Shown here: positions 25,896 through 34,610 of the stretch, piece after piece
Position numbering within the stretch: the first letter of the stretch is position 1
How the letters are laid out: each line of letters opens with the position of its first letter
Notes under the pieces: generated by a model
The model's input: only the letters and a program-made list of their open reading frames with translations
Database searches by the model: none
Told to the model about the DNA's origin: nothing
From: Sporobacter sp963675425
GTDB taxonomy: Bacteria; Bacillota; Clostridia; Oscillospirales; Oscillospiraceae
NCBI GenBank assembly: GCA_963675425.1
Contig: OY776214.1
Coordinates: 992,001-1,056,000 of the forward strand
Direction: 5' to 3'
DNA length: 64,000 nucleotides
Made by a program: the position numbers and the translations under genes

Positions 25896-26903
25896 ATGAA
25901 ATTACAACCTGCTTTCAGAAAGTTTCTCGGCTCAAAAATGATATCGCTGCTACTCACACTGGTGGTTCTTATCGTGTTGTTCACGTGTTGGTCGCGGGTT
26001 GTCGGCAATAACTTTTTCCAAGTCAACACGCTCGTCACAATCCTTTCCTCGATCGTCGTCACGAGTTTCCTCGCGATCGGCGCGGCGTTTCTTATGGTAT
26101 CCGGTAATATCGACCTGTCCGCATCATCGATCGGCGCGTTCGGAGGTATGATCACCGCGGCGTCGATTTTCTACTGGCACTTCCCTTGGTGGGTTTCGAT
26201 TATCCTCGCGCTCGTCTGTTGCGGCCTGTTCGGCGCTTTTAACGGCGTGCTTGTAAACGAATTCCGATTTCAGCCGTTCATCGCAACAATGGCGATGTCG
26301 AGTGTCATCAAGGGCCTGATGATGTTCGTCAGTATCGACCATAGTGCGATCACCCCGACGGCAACCACGATAAATTTTTCAAACGACATAATTAACTGGA
26401 TAGGGTCGTACCAGATATTCGGCAAGATACCATTCACGATTGCCTTTACAATTATCGGATTTGTTGCATACGGAATCGTATTGTCGAAGACTAGGTTTGG
26501 TTTGAAGGTCTACCTTGTCGGCGGCAATCCGAAGGCGGCGCATCTTGTTGGTATCAACCCAAAGAAAATAACTTACATATTGTTTATTAACTCGGGGATA
26601 CTTGGAGGCGTTTCCGGTTTGATGCTGACCAGCCGGACGCTTCAGGGCAATGCACAGGCGCTTCAGTCGAATATGTTCACCGGCTTGACTGCGGCCATGC
26701 TCGGTGGCGTCTCATTCGGGGGCGGAAGCGGCGGCATGGGCGGCGCGTTTGTCGGAATGATGATACTCAACATGTTCAACCAAGGTATGGCGACGGTCAA
26801 TTTCAGCCCGTACTGGACGACGATTCTATCGGGTTTGCTGCTTATTATTGCGCTCTTGCTTGACAATATAAACCAGCGCCGTGTTCAGAAAGTGAAGGTG
26901 TAA
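25896..26903 (+). CDS. ABC importer permease, RbsC-like (1)
   Basis: 335 residues, about nine to ten membrane segments. Family words: SGNIDLSASSIGAFGGM, then YLVGGNPKAAHLVGINPKKITYILFINSGILGGVSGL, and AAMLGGVSFGGGSGGMGGAFVG. It begins 14 bp after the ATPase with a GGGAGG ribosome site and is followed within 4 bp by a second, different permease. The two probably form a heterodimeric channel. Confidence 0.9.
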   Translation: MKLQPAFRKFLGSKMISLLLTLVVLIVLFTCWSRVVGNNFFQVNTLVTILSSIVVTSFLAIGAAFLMVSGNIDLSASSIGAFGGMITAASIFYWHFPWWVSIILALVCCGLFGAFNGVLVNEFRFQPFIATMAMSSVIKGLMMFVSIDHSAITPTATTINFSNDIINWIGSYQIFGKIPFTIAFTIIGFVAYGIVLSKTRFGLKVYLVGGNPKAAHLVGINPKKITYILFINSGILGGVSGLMLTSRTLQGNAQALQSNMFTGLTAAMLGGVSFGGGSGGMGGAFVGMMILNMFNQGMATVNFSPYWTTILSGLLLIIALLLDNINQRRVQKVKV

Positions 26904-26907
26904 TATT

Positions 26908-27939
26908 ATGATTGCTTACTTAAAGCGGAATATAAAGACGGTCTGCCTTTTTGCGCTGTTCATAGTTATCATTATTGCAACGTACTGCGTGAACAACGCC
27001 TTTTTGAAGCCGCCTGTTATTCGCTACATCCTGAACAATATGACGGTTTCTGGCACAATGATGATCGGTATGGCATGCCTTTTGATGAGCGGTTCGATCG
27101 ACCTTTCCACCGATGCCCAGGCGCTTCTCGGCATTGTCACATTCGCGTATCTGCTGAAGTATAATCCGGCGCTGCCGTGGCCGGTTGCATTTCTCATTTG
27201 TATTGTGATTGCGGTAGTGATCGGTTTGCTCCACTCGTTCCTCTGCAATAAGCTTGGATTTATGCCATTTATCGCAACAATTGCAACGTCGAGTGTGTAC
27301 TCCGGCATCGCGACGGTATGGACGCAATCGGAAACGGTTAATATCGTGCGTACAAGTTTTACAGACCTTGCGACGACGGCCTTCCTTGGCGGGCGTCTGC
27401 CGCTCCTCTCGGTAATCATGTGTGCCATGATCCTGATTTACGGTTTGATGCTGATACATACGAGCTTCGGGCGAAGCATTTATATGTGCGGCGGCAATCG
27501 TATGGCGGCTCGGCTTTCAGGGCTTAATCCGGCGCGTGTGAGTACGATATTATTCATAAACAACAGCGTGCTGGCCGTTATCGGCGGACTTATGTGGGCG
27601 GCACAAAAAAAGATGGCGGCAGCAACATTCACAACTGCGATGCCGTCGATGACCGGTATGACCGCGGCGATTCTCGGCGGCGTGTCGTTTATGGGCGGCG
27701 GATCCGCGGGTCTCGGCAGCGCGTTCGTTGGGTTGCTGCTGCTGGATACGTTTACGCAATCGCTCAACTACTACCCGATATTCCAGGGGCAGCAATGGAC
27801 GTGGCTGCAGACCGCGCTCGGCGGGTTAATCCTCATCGTCGCACTGATCGTTGACAACTACTCCGCACGGCGGCAGAAGCGGCAGCTTCTCGAAGAGCGC
27901 AAGCAGGCGATTTCAGGGAAATCCGTGAAATCCGCTTAA
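26908..27939 (+). CDS. ABC importer permease, RbsC-like (2)
   Basis: 343 residues with the same family words as its neighbour: MSGSIDLSTDAQALLG, YMCGGNRMAARLSGLNPARVSTILFINNSVLAVIGGL, AAILGGVSFMGGGSAGLGSAFVG. The C-terminus is longer and basic (SARRQKRQLLEERKQ), cytoplasmic. The paralogous permease pair is an alternative to the RbsC homodimer. Confidence 0.9.
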   Translation: MIAYLKRNIKTVCLFALFIVIIIATYCVNNAFLKPPVIRYILNNMTVSGTMMIGMACLLMSGSIDLSTDAQALLGIVTFAYLLKYNPALPWPVAFLICIVIAVVIGLLHSFLCNKLGFMPFIATIATSSVYSGIATVWTQSETVNIVRTSFTDLATTAFLGGRLPLLSVIMCAMILIYGLMLIHTSFGRSIYMCGGNRMAARLSGLNPARVSTILFINNSVLAVIGGLMWAAQKKMAAATFTTAMPSMTGMTAAILGGVSFMGGGSAGLGSAFVGLLLLDTFTQSLNYYPIFQGQQWTWLQTALGGLILIVALIVDNYSARRQKRQLLEERKQAISGKSVKSA

Positions 27940-27991
27940 TCAAGGCGCTGATACTGCGCTTTAAAACATAGAAATTAAATTTGGGAGGAAA

Positions 27992-29308
27992 ATGATGAAA
28001 AAACTATTCGCAATACTTCTTACTGTGTGTATGGCTGTGACGCTTGCCGCCTGCGCCGGCGACACCAGCACACGCAATGGTACCTCGGCACAGCCTTCGG
28101 CGAACACAGATGCAAGCACACCCCCCACGGTTGAAACGATACCTACCGCACCGCTGACTGAAGAGGATACTGGCTTGGATCCCCTGGACAAGATAGGGTT
28201 CTACGATCCAGACTATGACTATTCGCAAAATAAAAAATTTAAAGTTGCCTATATGGTCCTTGGTATGACCGCATTCAACAATGACTTTGACAAGGCCTTT
28301 GAGCACTGGGCGAGTCTATCAAATGTTGATTACACCGGCATCTGGTCAGCGGCGGACAACGACAGCTTCCTTACGCAAATTCGTGCGTTCAAGGACCAGG
28401 GATACGACGGCCTCCTGATGGATCCGGATATGATGATCTATCCGGCGATTGCCGAGATTTGTGATGAAATCGATATGCAATGGATGGGCGGCATGGGCCA
28501 GGCGATGAAGTGGAAGGATGACGGATCACCCGACGGCCTTGTTCACCCCTACGTCGGACACAATCATTTTACCTTTGGTACCGCCTGCGCCAACAAGTTG
28601 CTTGATTATGCCGCTCAGACCTGGCCGGATGTCCCACTGTCCGATATAGGATATATGGCGATCGACATGGCGCTTTCTCCTCCGCTGCATCAGCGCGTTG
28701 AGGGCGCGATGCAGGCATGGGCGGAGGCCGGTGCGCCGAATGGCAATATGTTCATCGCTGATGTCGGCGGTGATATGACACTCGATGCCGCACAGAATGT
28801 CGCAATGGCTCAATTGACCACAAACGCTCAATACGATCACTGGCTCATCTTCGGTGTTGTCGACGACTTTGCACAGGGTGCGGCGAACGCCCTGGAAAAC
28901 CTAGGCTTTGCGGATAATTCATGCGTTGCCACCGTCGGCGGGTCGATGCTGCGCACCGCTTGGGATGAAGGCCGCACGTCGGCCTGGCGCTATGCTTACA
29001 ATACGCCTAACACCATTTACGGCGAGCCGATCTTTTTTGCCCTGTACGCTTTTATGAGCGGTCAGGCGACGCCGGAAACGATCTGGCCGAGCTGGGTCAA
29101 TAAAAGTCCGGACAGCGTAGCAAATTTTGGTGATACATATGCCCAGCTGCTTCTGCCTTCTTACTGGATGGAATATGAAACATACAAAACTCTTTATGCC
29201 TGGGCGGACGTTTATGCACAGGACAATACGTTTGGGTATCCGAACGAAGGGATTACACGCGACCAGTACCCGTCACGCCTCGCAATTCCGGAAAGTTACC
29301 GGGGTTAA
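27992..29308 (+). CDS. Substrate-binding lipoprotein of the ABC importer
   Basis: 438 residues. A signal peptide with lipobox (LAAC at about 19-22) would anchor it to the membrane, followed by a Thr/Ser/Pro-rich tether to about residue 50. The body begins KFKVAYMVLGMTAFNNDFDKAFEHWA, the periplasmic-binding-protein type I (ribose/autoinducer-like) fold, but at about 385 residues it is larger than RbsB. GGAGG precedes two adjacent ATGs; either could be the start. Last gene of the transporter operon. Confidence 0.85.
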   Translation: MMKKLFAILLTVCMAVTLAACAGDTSTRNGTSAQPSANTDASTPPTVETIPTAPLTEEDTGLDPLDKIGFYDPDYDYSQNKKFKVAYMVLGMTAFNNDFDKAFEHWASLSNVDYTGIWSAADNDSFLTQIRAFKDQGYDGLLMDPDMMIYPAIAEICDEIDMQWMGGMGQAMKWKDDGSPDGLVHPYVGHNHFTFGTACANKLLDYAAQTWPDVPLSDIGYMAIDMALSPPLHQRVEGAMQAWAEAGAPNGNMFIADVGGDMTLDAAQNVAMAQLTTNAQYDHWLIFGVVDDFAQGAANALENLGFADNSCVATVGGSMLRTAWDEGRTSAWRYAYNTPNTIYGEPIFFALYAFMSGQATPETIWPSWVNKSPDSVANFGDTYAQLLLPSYWMEYETYKTLYAWADVYAQDNTFGYPNEGITRDQYPSRLAIPESYRG

Positions 29309-29353
29309 TCCCACAAAGACACTTCGGGGGGCTTATCAGACACCTGAAAAAGC

Positions 29354-29406
29354 GGGCTTGTCGCAAAACGTTTTTTCAAAAACGTAGGGTGACAAGCCCT
29401 ATTTTT
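29354..29406 (+). terminator. Terminator of the ABC operon
   Basis: GGGCTTGTC pairs with GACAAGCCC, with a smaller inner CGTTTTT/AAAAACG pairing, then TATTTTT. The stretch on to 29589 holds no gene. Confidence 0.75.
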
Positions 29407-29589
29407 ACGAAAGTACAAAAGATACCCTCCGAGAAACAGAAAATACGGCTTCAGACCATGTTTTAGCAGACAGCTCCGCCCAGGACGACCATTCCACGTG
29501 AAAACTTTTAATTTTCACTTATGCGGTTTTAGGACTATGAAGATTTGTTCCGCAATTGGGAGTATAATCTCCCAGGATTGCTGTGCAAA

Positions 29590-31101
29590 TTATATCTTTA
29601 ACTCTATCTCAACCTTGTCATCAGTAATAAGCACCTTATTTATCACGGATTTTGCCACGGCCTTTTTCGTTTCAAGGTCGTAGCCGGCCCAGTTATCTAT
29701 GTACTCCTGCAAATCGCGCTCGTTGAAATCGTTTCTGGTTTCGTTCCTCATGATATCGTTAATCTCAGTCTGTATCTTATACTTTTGCTTGTCCAGTTCG
29801 GCAATTTTGGCATCGATGTATTTAGCGGAAACGTCCGACATGTCAAGCAGTGAAGCGACGAGCTTTGAAATCTGTTCCTCGACGGTCACCAGCTGAGCTT
29901 TCAATGCGTCGAGCTTCTGGCTGTCAATGTTTTTATTGCTTTTGCCTCTTATTTTCAGCGTCCTGAGTTTTTCAAGAAGCTTCGCCTCAACGATTTCTTC
30001 AAGGTCTTTGATGTAAATCGTTTTCTTACGGCCGTAACATACGAATTTCTTGCGTCCGCCACAGGTTATGTACAGTAATTTCGCGCGTCCGCTGACCGCT
30101 GTCACAGCCAGGCCGCAGTAGCCGCATTTCATGAGGCCGGTCAGCCATGTAAGCGTCCCTTTGCCGCTATTTTTAGCGACTTGATTCTTCTCAGCTTTAT
30201 ACTGGCAGCGCAGCCAGGTATCGGCGTCAATTATGCCTTCATGGAGACCTAATGTAACGAAGCTTTTTGACAGGTCGGTAAATTTTGCCGTCGTTACACC
30301 TTTTCTCTCAGCATAGAGATAACACCCGTGTACACCCGTAAACTCGCTGACGTCGTTATTTATCTTGGCGCCTTTGTTCTTGAGAAAAAGATAAACATCC
30401 GCATTTGCACGGACGTAAGCGGGGTTTTTGATAAGCCGGCCGACCTGAACGTTGCTCCAGCTGTTGCAGTTGTTTGTCTTTATGCCCATGCCGTTGATTT
30501 TTTTCACGAGCTGGCCGAAAGCTATATCGGTATCCGCGTATTCCATAAAGAGCATTTTAACAATCTCAGCCTGCTCCTCATTGATTTCATATTTATACGT
30601 GTTGACATCGTTGTGTTTTGTTTTGACTTTTATAAAACCGTAAGGCGGACGCCCACCCAAGTACATGCCTTTTTCGCCCCGGGCGTAATAATTGTCTTTA
30701 ATACGCATTTGAATCGTTTCGCGTTCAAGCTGCGCGAAAACCATGATAATGCCGAGCATCGCTTTCCCCATCGGGGTACTCGTGTCAAACTGCTCGTTAC
30801 AGCTTATAAACTCAACGCGCCGTTTTTCAAAAACGTCGTATATCTGGGCGAAGTCAAGGAGCGAACGGCTTATTCTGTCGAGCTTGTAGACAACGACCTG
30901 CTCGATAAGCCCATCCTCAATGTCCTTCATCATTTCCTCGAACTGAGGACGATTCGTGTTGCTGCCGCTGTATCCCTTGTCTGAGTAAACTTTGGACGCA
31001 AGTGCCGACGAGGCAATAATTTTATAGCAGGTTTCTATTTGTGTTTCAATAGAAATGCTGTCCTTTTTATCCACCGACTGTCTTGCGTAAATGGCTATCA
31101 T
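29590..31101 (-). CDS. Large serine recombinase (TnpX/TndX-like)
   Basis: 503 residues. The N-terminal resolvase domain has catalytic Ser9 (IYARQSVDKKDSIS), then YSDKGYSGSNTNRPQF and VVYKLDRISRS. A recombinase domain (GGRPPYGF) and a zinc ribbon (MKCGYCGLAV...CGG...CYGRKK) follow. A long coiled-coil region occupies about 385-450. Such enzymes insert and excise DNA at short att sites in one direction, needing a directionality factor to reverse. TnpX and TndX cut at a GA dinucleotide; the att sites here have TC, which is GA on the other strand. It overlaps the preceding small gene by 4 bp. The only candidate for moving elements A and B. Confidence 0.92.
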   Translation of the reverse strand: MIAIYARQSVDKKDSISIETQIETCYKIIASSALASKVYSDKGYSGSNTNRPQFEEMMKDIEDGLIEQVVVYKLDRISRSLLDFAQIYDVFEKRRVEFISCNEQFDTSTPMGKAMLGIIMVFAQLERETIQMRIKDNYYARGEKGMYLGGRPPYGFIKVKTKHNDVNTYKYEINEEQAEIVKMLFMEYADTDIAFGQLVKKINGMGIKTNNCNSWSNVQVGRLIKNPAYVRANADVYLFLKNKGAKINNDVSEFTGVHGCYLYAERKGVTTAKFTDLSKSFVTLGLHEGIIDADTWLRCQYKAEKNQVAKNSGKGTLTWLTGLMKCGYCGLAVTAVSGRAKLLYITCGGRKKFVCYGRKKTIYIKDLEEIVEAKLLEKLRTLKIRGKSNKNIDSQKLDALKAQLVTVEEQISKLVASLLDMSDVSAKYIDAKIAELDKQKYKIQTEINDIMRNETRNDFNERDLQEYIDNWAGYDLETKKAVAKSVINKVLITDDKVEIELKI

Positions 31102-31466
31102 GATGGCACTTCCTCGGCATTAGATTCAGGTTCTGGTGTATGTAACAGTCTGCGTTTCTCTTTCCCAGAAAGACTTTTGACGATATCTTCTACGATTTTC
31201 TGTTCTTTTTCTTTATATTCCGCGTCCGATAATACCGGGCGTGTCGTAACGACTTTGAATCCATTTACAAAGTCAGTATTTTCAATGTGCTTTTTTGGGT
31301 TCATGCTGTCATTCCCCATTTCAGTACATTGTATTTCGCTGCTTCCACAATGATTCAGTTCTTTTTTCGCCTTGGGCTTGGACCTTTCCCGCCCGGCGAT
31401 ATGCGTAATTAAGGCGCCGCTGTTGTTTATAGCGGCTTCGCTGTTTGACTGGCTTAGGTGAGACAT
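31098..31466 (-). CDS. Small protein coupled to the recombinase
   Basis: 122 residues, polar, with many Ser, Lys and Glu. I recognise no domain. AGGAGG lies 6 nt before ATG 31466. Its stop overlaps the recombinase start (ATGA), so both are made together. Candidate accessory or directionality factor by position alone. A 10-bp perfect inverted repeat encloses its ribosome site and start. Confidence 0.65.
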   Translation of the reverse strand: MSHLSQSNSEAAINNSGALITHIAGRERSKPKAKKELNHCGSSEIQCTEMGNDSMNPKKHIENTDFVNGFKVVTTRPVLSDAEYKEKEQKIVEDIVKSLSGKEKRRLLHTPEPESNAEEVPS

Positions 31467-31488
31467 TCTAACCTCCTGTCACCTAAGC
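31452..31488 (-). promoter_or_regulatory. Inverted repeat enclosing the recombinase-operon ribosome site
   Basis: GCTTAGGTGA (31452-31461) and TCACCTAAGC (31479-31488) are exact complements. Between them lie AGGAGG and the ATG at 31466. As RNA this would hide the ribosome site; as DNA it could be an operator. Confidence 0.6.
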
Positions 31489-31670
31489 AGTACTTTGTGT
31501 TCGTGTTTGTTTTTTGCTTTCTAAAATTGAGTTAGCCGTGAATATTGTGTCTATCTCCTGTACTGCCGGAATTGAATTTTCTAAGACAAATGCCTATATA
31601 ATAATTATGGCAGAAGACCTCAGATTAAGAATTTTTCGGCTTAAGGAACGAATATTACTATTTTTTACGA

Positions 31671-31708
31671 CACCAAAGGGGCAGGTGAAATCACCCGCCC
31701 CTTTGGTG
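31671..31708. terminator. Strong hairpin, possible terminator
   Basis: CACCAAAGGGGC pairs perfectly with GCCCCTTTGGTG. It lies between the end of the 31737 gene and the recombinase operon. There is no T-run on either side, so termination is uncertain. Confidence 0.45.
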
Positions 31709-31736
31709 TACCACGTTATCTCGACTCAGACCGCTG

Positions 31737-32939
31737 CTACATTGCTAATTTACGGCGCATGACGTTTGCCCAGAGAATGTAAAGTGGGTCTTCCCAATAG
31801 TCGCAGCGACCGCGCGTGTTGCGGGAGACGATGGCAACATAAAGGGGAAGTATCTCCTTAACAAATTTCGAGAGCTCCCAGTCTGTATCCACCTTGTCAA
31901 CCATGGTGAAAATCAAATTGTCGAGCAACTTACCATCCAGCAGTTTATGAGACGAGGTAGAAAGGCAGTCTATGTCCGGGGTTTCGTTTTCGCTCAACGA
32001 ATCAACGATGCAGCTGACCTCGTAAATAATGTCGTTAAGGTCGTCAGGATTTTCAGCGAATTCCTCAGCTATGCGGGCCTCTCGAAGAACTTCGGCTTGT
32101 GTGAGCGCCCAGGTGCTTAATACCACCTCCCCGTCGTCAACGAGGGAGAGCAATTCCTTGTCAAGCCGAGTGCGCAGGGTAAACAGCAAATCTCCAATCA
32201 AGTTTTGAACAGCGATAAAGGGTAGGAATTCGCTGACCTCGGAAATTGCTTCGGCACAGATGAAAAAGTCTTCGAGGGGGCTTTCCTCATTCAAGCGATT
32301 AGGATACAGTAGACGAGCATCCTCACCTTCCACCTCAAGGAAGGACAAAGGAGCATATAATTCCTCTCCGGTCAGCCTGCGCATTATTACCCAAAACGAA
32401 AAGCGGAGAGCGGCCATAGCATCCTCCGGATGCTCTTTTTTGTATTCGGGAATGACCTCTGCAATTAGCTTGTCGGCAAGTCTCTCTTCCATGCTGCTGC
32501 TAATTGAGAACTCCATGTCGCCGCAGCCGGGAAAGGAATAATCCGAATCCGGCGCAGCGGTATGAACAAGCTTGAGGTATTCAAAATATGGAAGAGAAAA
32601 CAAAGAGATGACCTTTCTCTCGTTTTCATGCGTATTTATTCGTTCTTGCTGCTGTTTTGCAAGACCGGCGAGTAAGGCGCGGGGCAGTTTGCCTGCTTTG
32701 TCGGAAAGCTCATGAACATACTCTTCCGCGATTTCAACGAGGGCCGCGCTGTTGGCCGAGGTTGCAAAATCGAAGGCAAGCTGCCTTTGCTCCGTGGGAC
32801 GCTCTTTCTGAGCCTGCTTCATGTCGAGAAGATACTCACATAGCTCATTTAAGCTTCCCGGCGTATGTATGTGATGCGCAATTTCCAGGAGTTTGCTGTA
32901 CTCGGGAGAAAGTCTGTACTTATGGTTGATATGGTTCAC
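31737..32939 (-). CDS. Unknown protein, 400 residues
   Basis: I place the start at GTG 32939, 8 nt after AAGGAGG. The open frame extends further upstream but overlaps a better gene in another frame. The protein is acidic, soluble and mostly helical, with segments such as YRLSPEYSKLLEIAHHIHTPGSLNELCEYLLDMKQAQ. No motif is recognised. It is paired with the 150-residue protein upstream; both belong to element B near the recombinase. A role in element maintenance is only a guess. Confidence 0.6.
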   Translation of the reverse strand: MNHINHKYRLSPEYSKLLEIAHHIHTPGSLNELCEYLLDMKQAQKERPTEQRQLAFDFATSANSAALVEIAEEYVHELSDKAGKLPRALLAGLAKQQQERINTHENERKVISLFSLPYFEYLKLVHTAAPDSDYSFPGCGDMEFSISSSMEERLADKLIAEVIPEYKKEHPEDAMAALRFSFWVIMRRLTGEELYAPLSFLEVEGEDARLLYPNRLNEESPLEDFFICAEAISEVSEFLPFIAVQNLIGDLLFTLRTRLDKELLSLVDDGEVVLSTWALTQAEVLREARIAEEFAENPDDLNDIIYEVSCIVDSLSENETPDIDCLSTSSHKLLDGKLLDNLIFTMVDKVDTDWELSKFVKEILPLYVAIVSRNTRGRCDYWEDPLYILWANVMRRKLAM

Positions 32940-32967
32940 ACTATGGTCCTCCTTGTAATATTGGGGT

Positions 32968-33420
32968 TTACTCTGTCTTACTTGATTGCATGTTCTCGCC
33001 ATGTGCTTCTTCGGAGTCCTCGCCGGCCGCACCAACGATATCAGCCGAAGGTCTTGGCAAGACGCGGGGATGATAGGAGCGGTTCTGATGATGACGCTCG
33101 ACACCGCGTGTTTTTCCGAGTACCTTCCCCAGCTGGTCCAAAAGGTTTTTGTTCTGCGGCAACGCAAGGAACTCGGCCAGCGGCGCCCGGAGCTCGACTT
33201 CGTCTTTATAGATGCGACGCTCAAGCAAGCATCGACGAAGTTGGGTGGCGAATTTGTTCCTCTCCCTGTAATCGGTTCCGTCAAGTTCGATGTAGTGGAG
33301 AAGGTCCAGCTTCATTTTTTCGATTTCCGCAAGTTTCTTAGAATATAGTTGATATTCCCGCACAATGTCGCGAAAGATATGGATGGCTTCCGCAAGCCTT
33401 TGGGAGATTACATAGTTCAT
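32968..33420 (-). CDS. Unknown helical protein, 150 residues
   Basis: Starts at ATG 33420 (MNYVISQRLAEAIHIF) with a GAGGGAG ribosome site. Residues 1-80 are a charged amphipathic helix run (IFRDIVREYQLYSKKLAEIEKMKLDLL, then YRERNKFATQLRRCLLE), coiled-coil like. The tail is hydrophilic. The ribosome site of the next gene begins just after its stop. No family recognised. Confidence 0.6.
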   Translation of the reverse strand: MNYVISQRLAEAIHIFRDIVREYQLYSKKLAEIEKMKLDLLHYIELDGTDYRERNKFATQLRRCLLERRIYKDEVELRAPLAEFLALPQNKNLLDQLGKVLGKTRGVERHHQNRSYHPRVLPRPSADIVGAAGEDSEEAHGENMQSSKTE

Positions 33421-33588
33421 TTCTCTCCCTCTTTTTGTTTTGATAAAGTGTAACATAATGCATTATAGTGTAATAATACACTGCAACAAAACAAATGTCA
33501 ACACCCTGGCGCAACAAAATATTCTTGGTTGAAGAAATAGTTGCATTATAGTATAATTAAAATAAGAATCGTTCAGGAGGGTTAATAT
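33421..33588. promoter_or_regulatory. Divergent promoter region with a direct repeat
   Basis: TGCATTATAGT(G/A)TAAT occurs twice (about 33460-33475 and 33542-33557). The second copy supplies a TATAAT-like -10 for the gene at 33589. AGGAGGG precedes that gene. The repeat may be the operator of the small regulator encoded next. Confidence 0.5.
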
Positions 33589-33825
33589 ATGGAATCAGAG
33601 CGTCAAAACGAAATTCGCAATGAAGTTAAAGCATATATTGCCCGAAGCGGATGGACCATGACTGATATCGTAAAGGAAATGAATAAGACAAGGTCAAAAG
33701 AACAGCAAACTACAACCCAGAACATAACAAATAAGCTAACGCGCGGCACAATTAAATATAGTGAAATATTGGAAATAGCGCGGATTATAGGATACAAAGT
33801 TATTTGGGAACCAGAAGAGAAATAA
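33589..33825 (+). CDS. Small helix-turn-helix protein
   Basis: 78 residues: NEVKAYIARSGWTMTDIVKEMN, then QNITNKLTRGTIKYSEILEIARIIGYKVIWEPEEK. This matches the helical layout of short Xre/Cro-like or DUF6471-like DNA-binding proteins in mobile elements. AGGAGGG is well placed before the ATG. Probably regulates its own divergent promoter region. Confidence 0.65.
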   Translation: MESERQNEIRNEVKAYIARSGWTMTDIVKEMNKTRSKEQQTTTQNITNKLTRGTIKYSEILEIARIIGYKVIWEPEEK

Positions 33826-33957
33826 AGAAAAACAGCACTCGAAATTATCCGAGCGCCATTGCCATCTTATTTAGAAGTTCATCAGTCTGGAGCAGATAGT
33901 GAGAGGTTCAACCTATAAAGAAAAGTCATTTGTGGTCTTACGTTTAAGGAGTTTAAT

Positions 33958-34158
33958 ATGAGTAATCTCATTCATTACCGTGATTATATCGGCAGTGTTG
34001 AATTTTCAGAGGAAGACAAGGTATTTCACGGCAAGGTTCTTGGCGTAAAGGATTTAATCTCGTTTGAAGGCGAGAACGTTTCCGGCCTTACTGAGGATTT
34101 TCATAGTGCGGTCGACGAATATATTGGGTTCTGCGAACGAAATGGAAAGCAGCCTTGA
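33958..34158 (+). CDS. Orphan HicB-like protein
   Basis: 66 residues: YIGSVEFSEEDKVFHGKVLGVKDLISFEGENVSGLTEDFHSAVDEYIGFCERNGKQP, the HicB antitoxin core (degenerate RNase H fold). The C-terminal DNA-binding helix is missing. No HicA-like partner lies up- or downstream, so it is either an orphan antitoxin or a shortened remnant. AAGGAG lies about 8 nt before the ATG. Confidence 0.75.
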   Translation: MSNLIHYRDYIGSVEFSEEDKVFHGKVLGVKDLISFEGENVSGLTEDFHSAVDEYIGFCERNGKQP

Positions 34159-34610
34159 AAGCCATTAAAGGGCTCTTTTAACATTTTTATTTAACCTGAT
34201 TTACATCGTGTGGCACCTTTCTTACTAACTTCTGCCATATTTTTATCCTTACCAGATATCACAACCTGGCGCGGCCTATTAATTCACGTCACCTTGGATA
34301 CGACAAATAAAATGCCAAATTAATAATGCAAACGGCGCTCAGGTTTCTGAGCGTCATTTTTTATGGCATTTGCGCATTTATAACGAATCAAATATTAGGA
34401 ACATACGGAATAACCACATCCACACCCTGTGGCTGCATCCACAAGGTGTGGATGCAGTTTCTATTGATAAAATATGAATAATATTCAAAAATAATAAATA
34501 TTATTACGTTTTTCTTTTTGTTAAATACAACACTGAAAAACGCTTTGAAAAAGCGCCTGACCCCGCGTTCGACTGCGGGGGTCTCCGTAGGAATACAACC
34601 GGTGAAAAAC
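34159..34610. other. AT-rich stretch with two strong hairpins
   Basis: No convincing gene. CATCCACACC-C-TGTGG and CCACA-A-GGTGTGGATG (34427-34462) make a 16-bp stem with a 6-nt loop. 34463-34530 is very AT-rich. GACCCCGC and GCGGGGGTC (34559-34582) make a second hairpin. Together with the repeats just downstream this looks like an origin or transfer-origin region. Confidence 0.5.

Noticed and set aside
29407..29434. GAAAGTACAAAAGATACC resembling the attachment arm GAAGGATACAAAAGTAAACC
   Set aside because: It would put an element end beside the recombinase, but only about 14 of 23 positions match, the pattern is AT-rich, there is no opposing arm or central TC, and no disrupted gene.
32940..33284. 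N-terminal extension of the 31737 gene to 515 residues
   Set aside because: It overlaps a convincing gene in another frame. The AAGGAGG-GTG start at 32939 explains the gene better.
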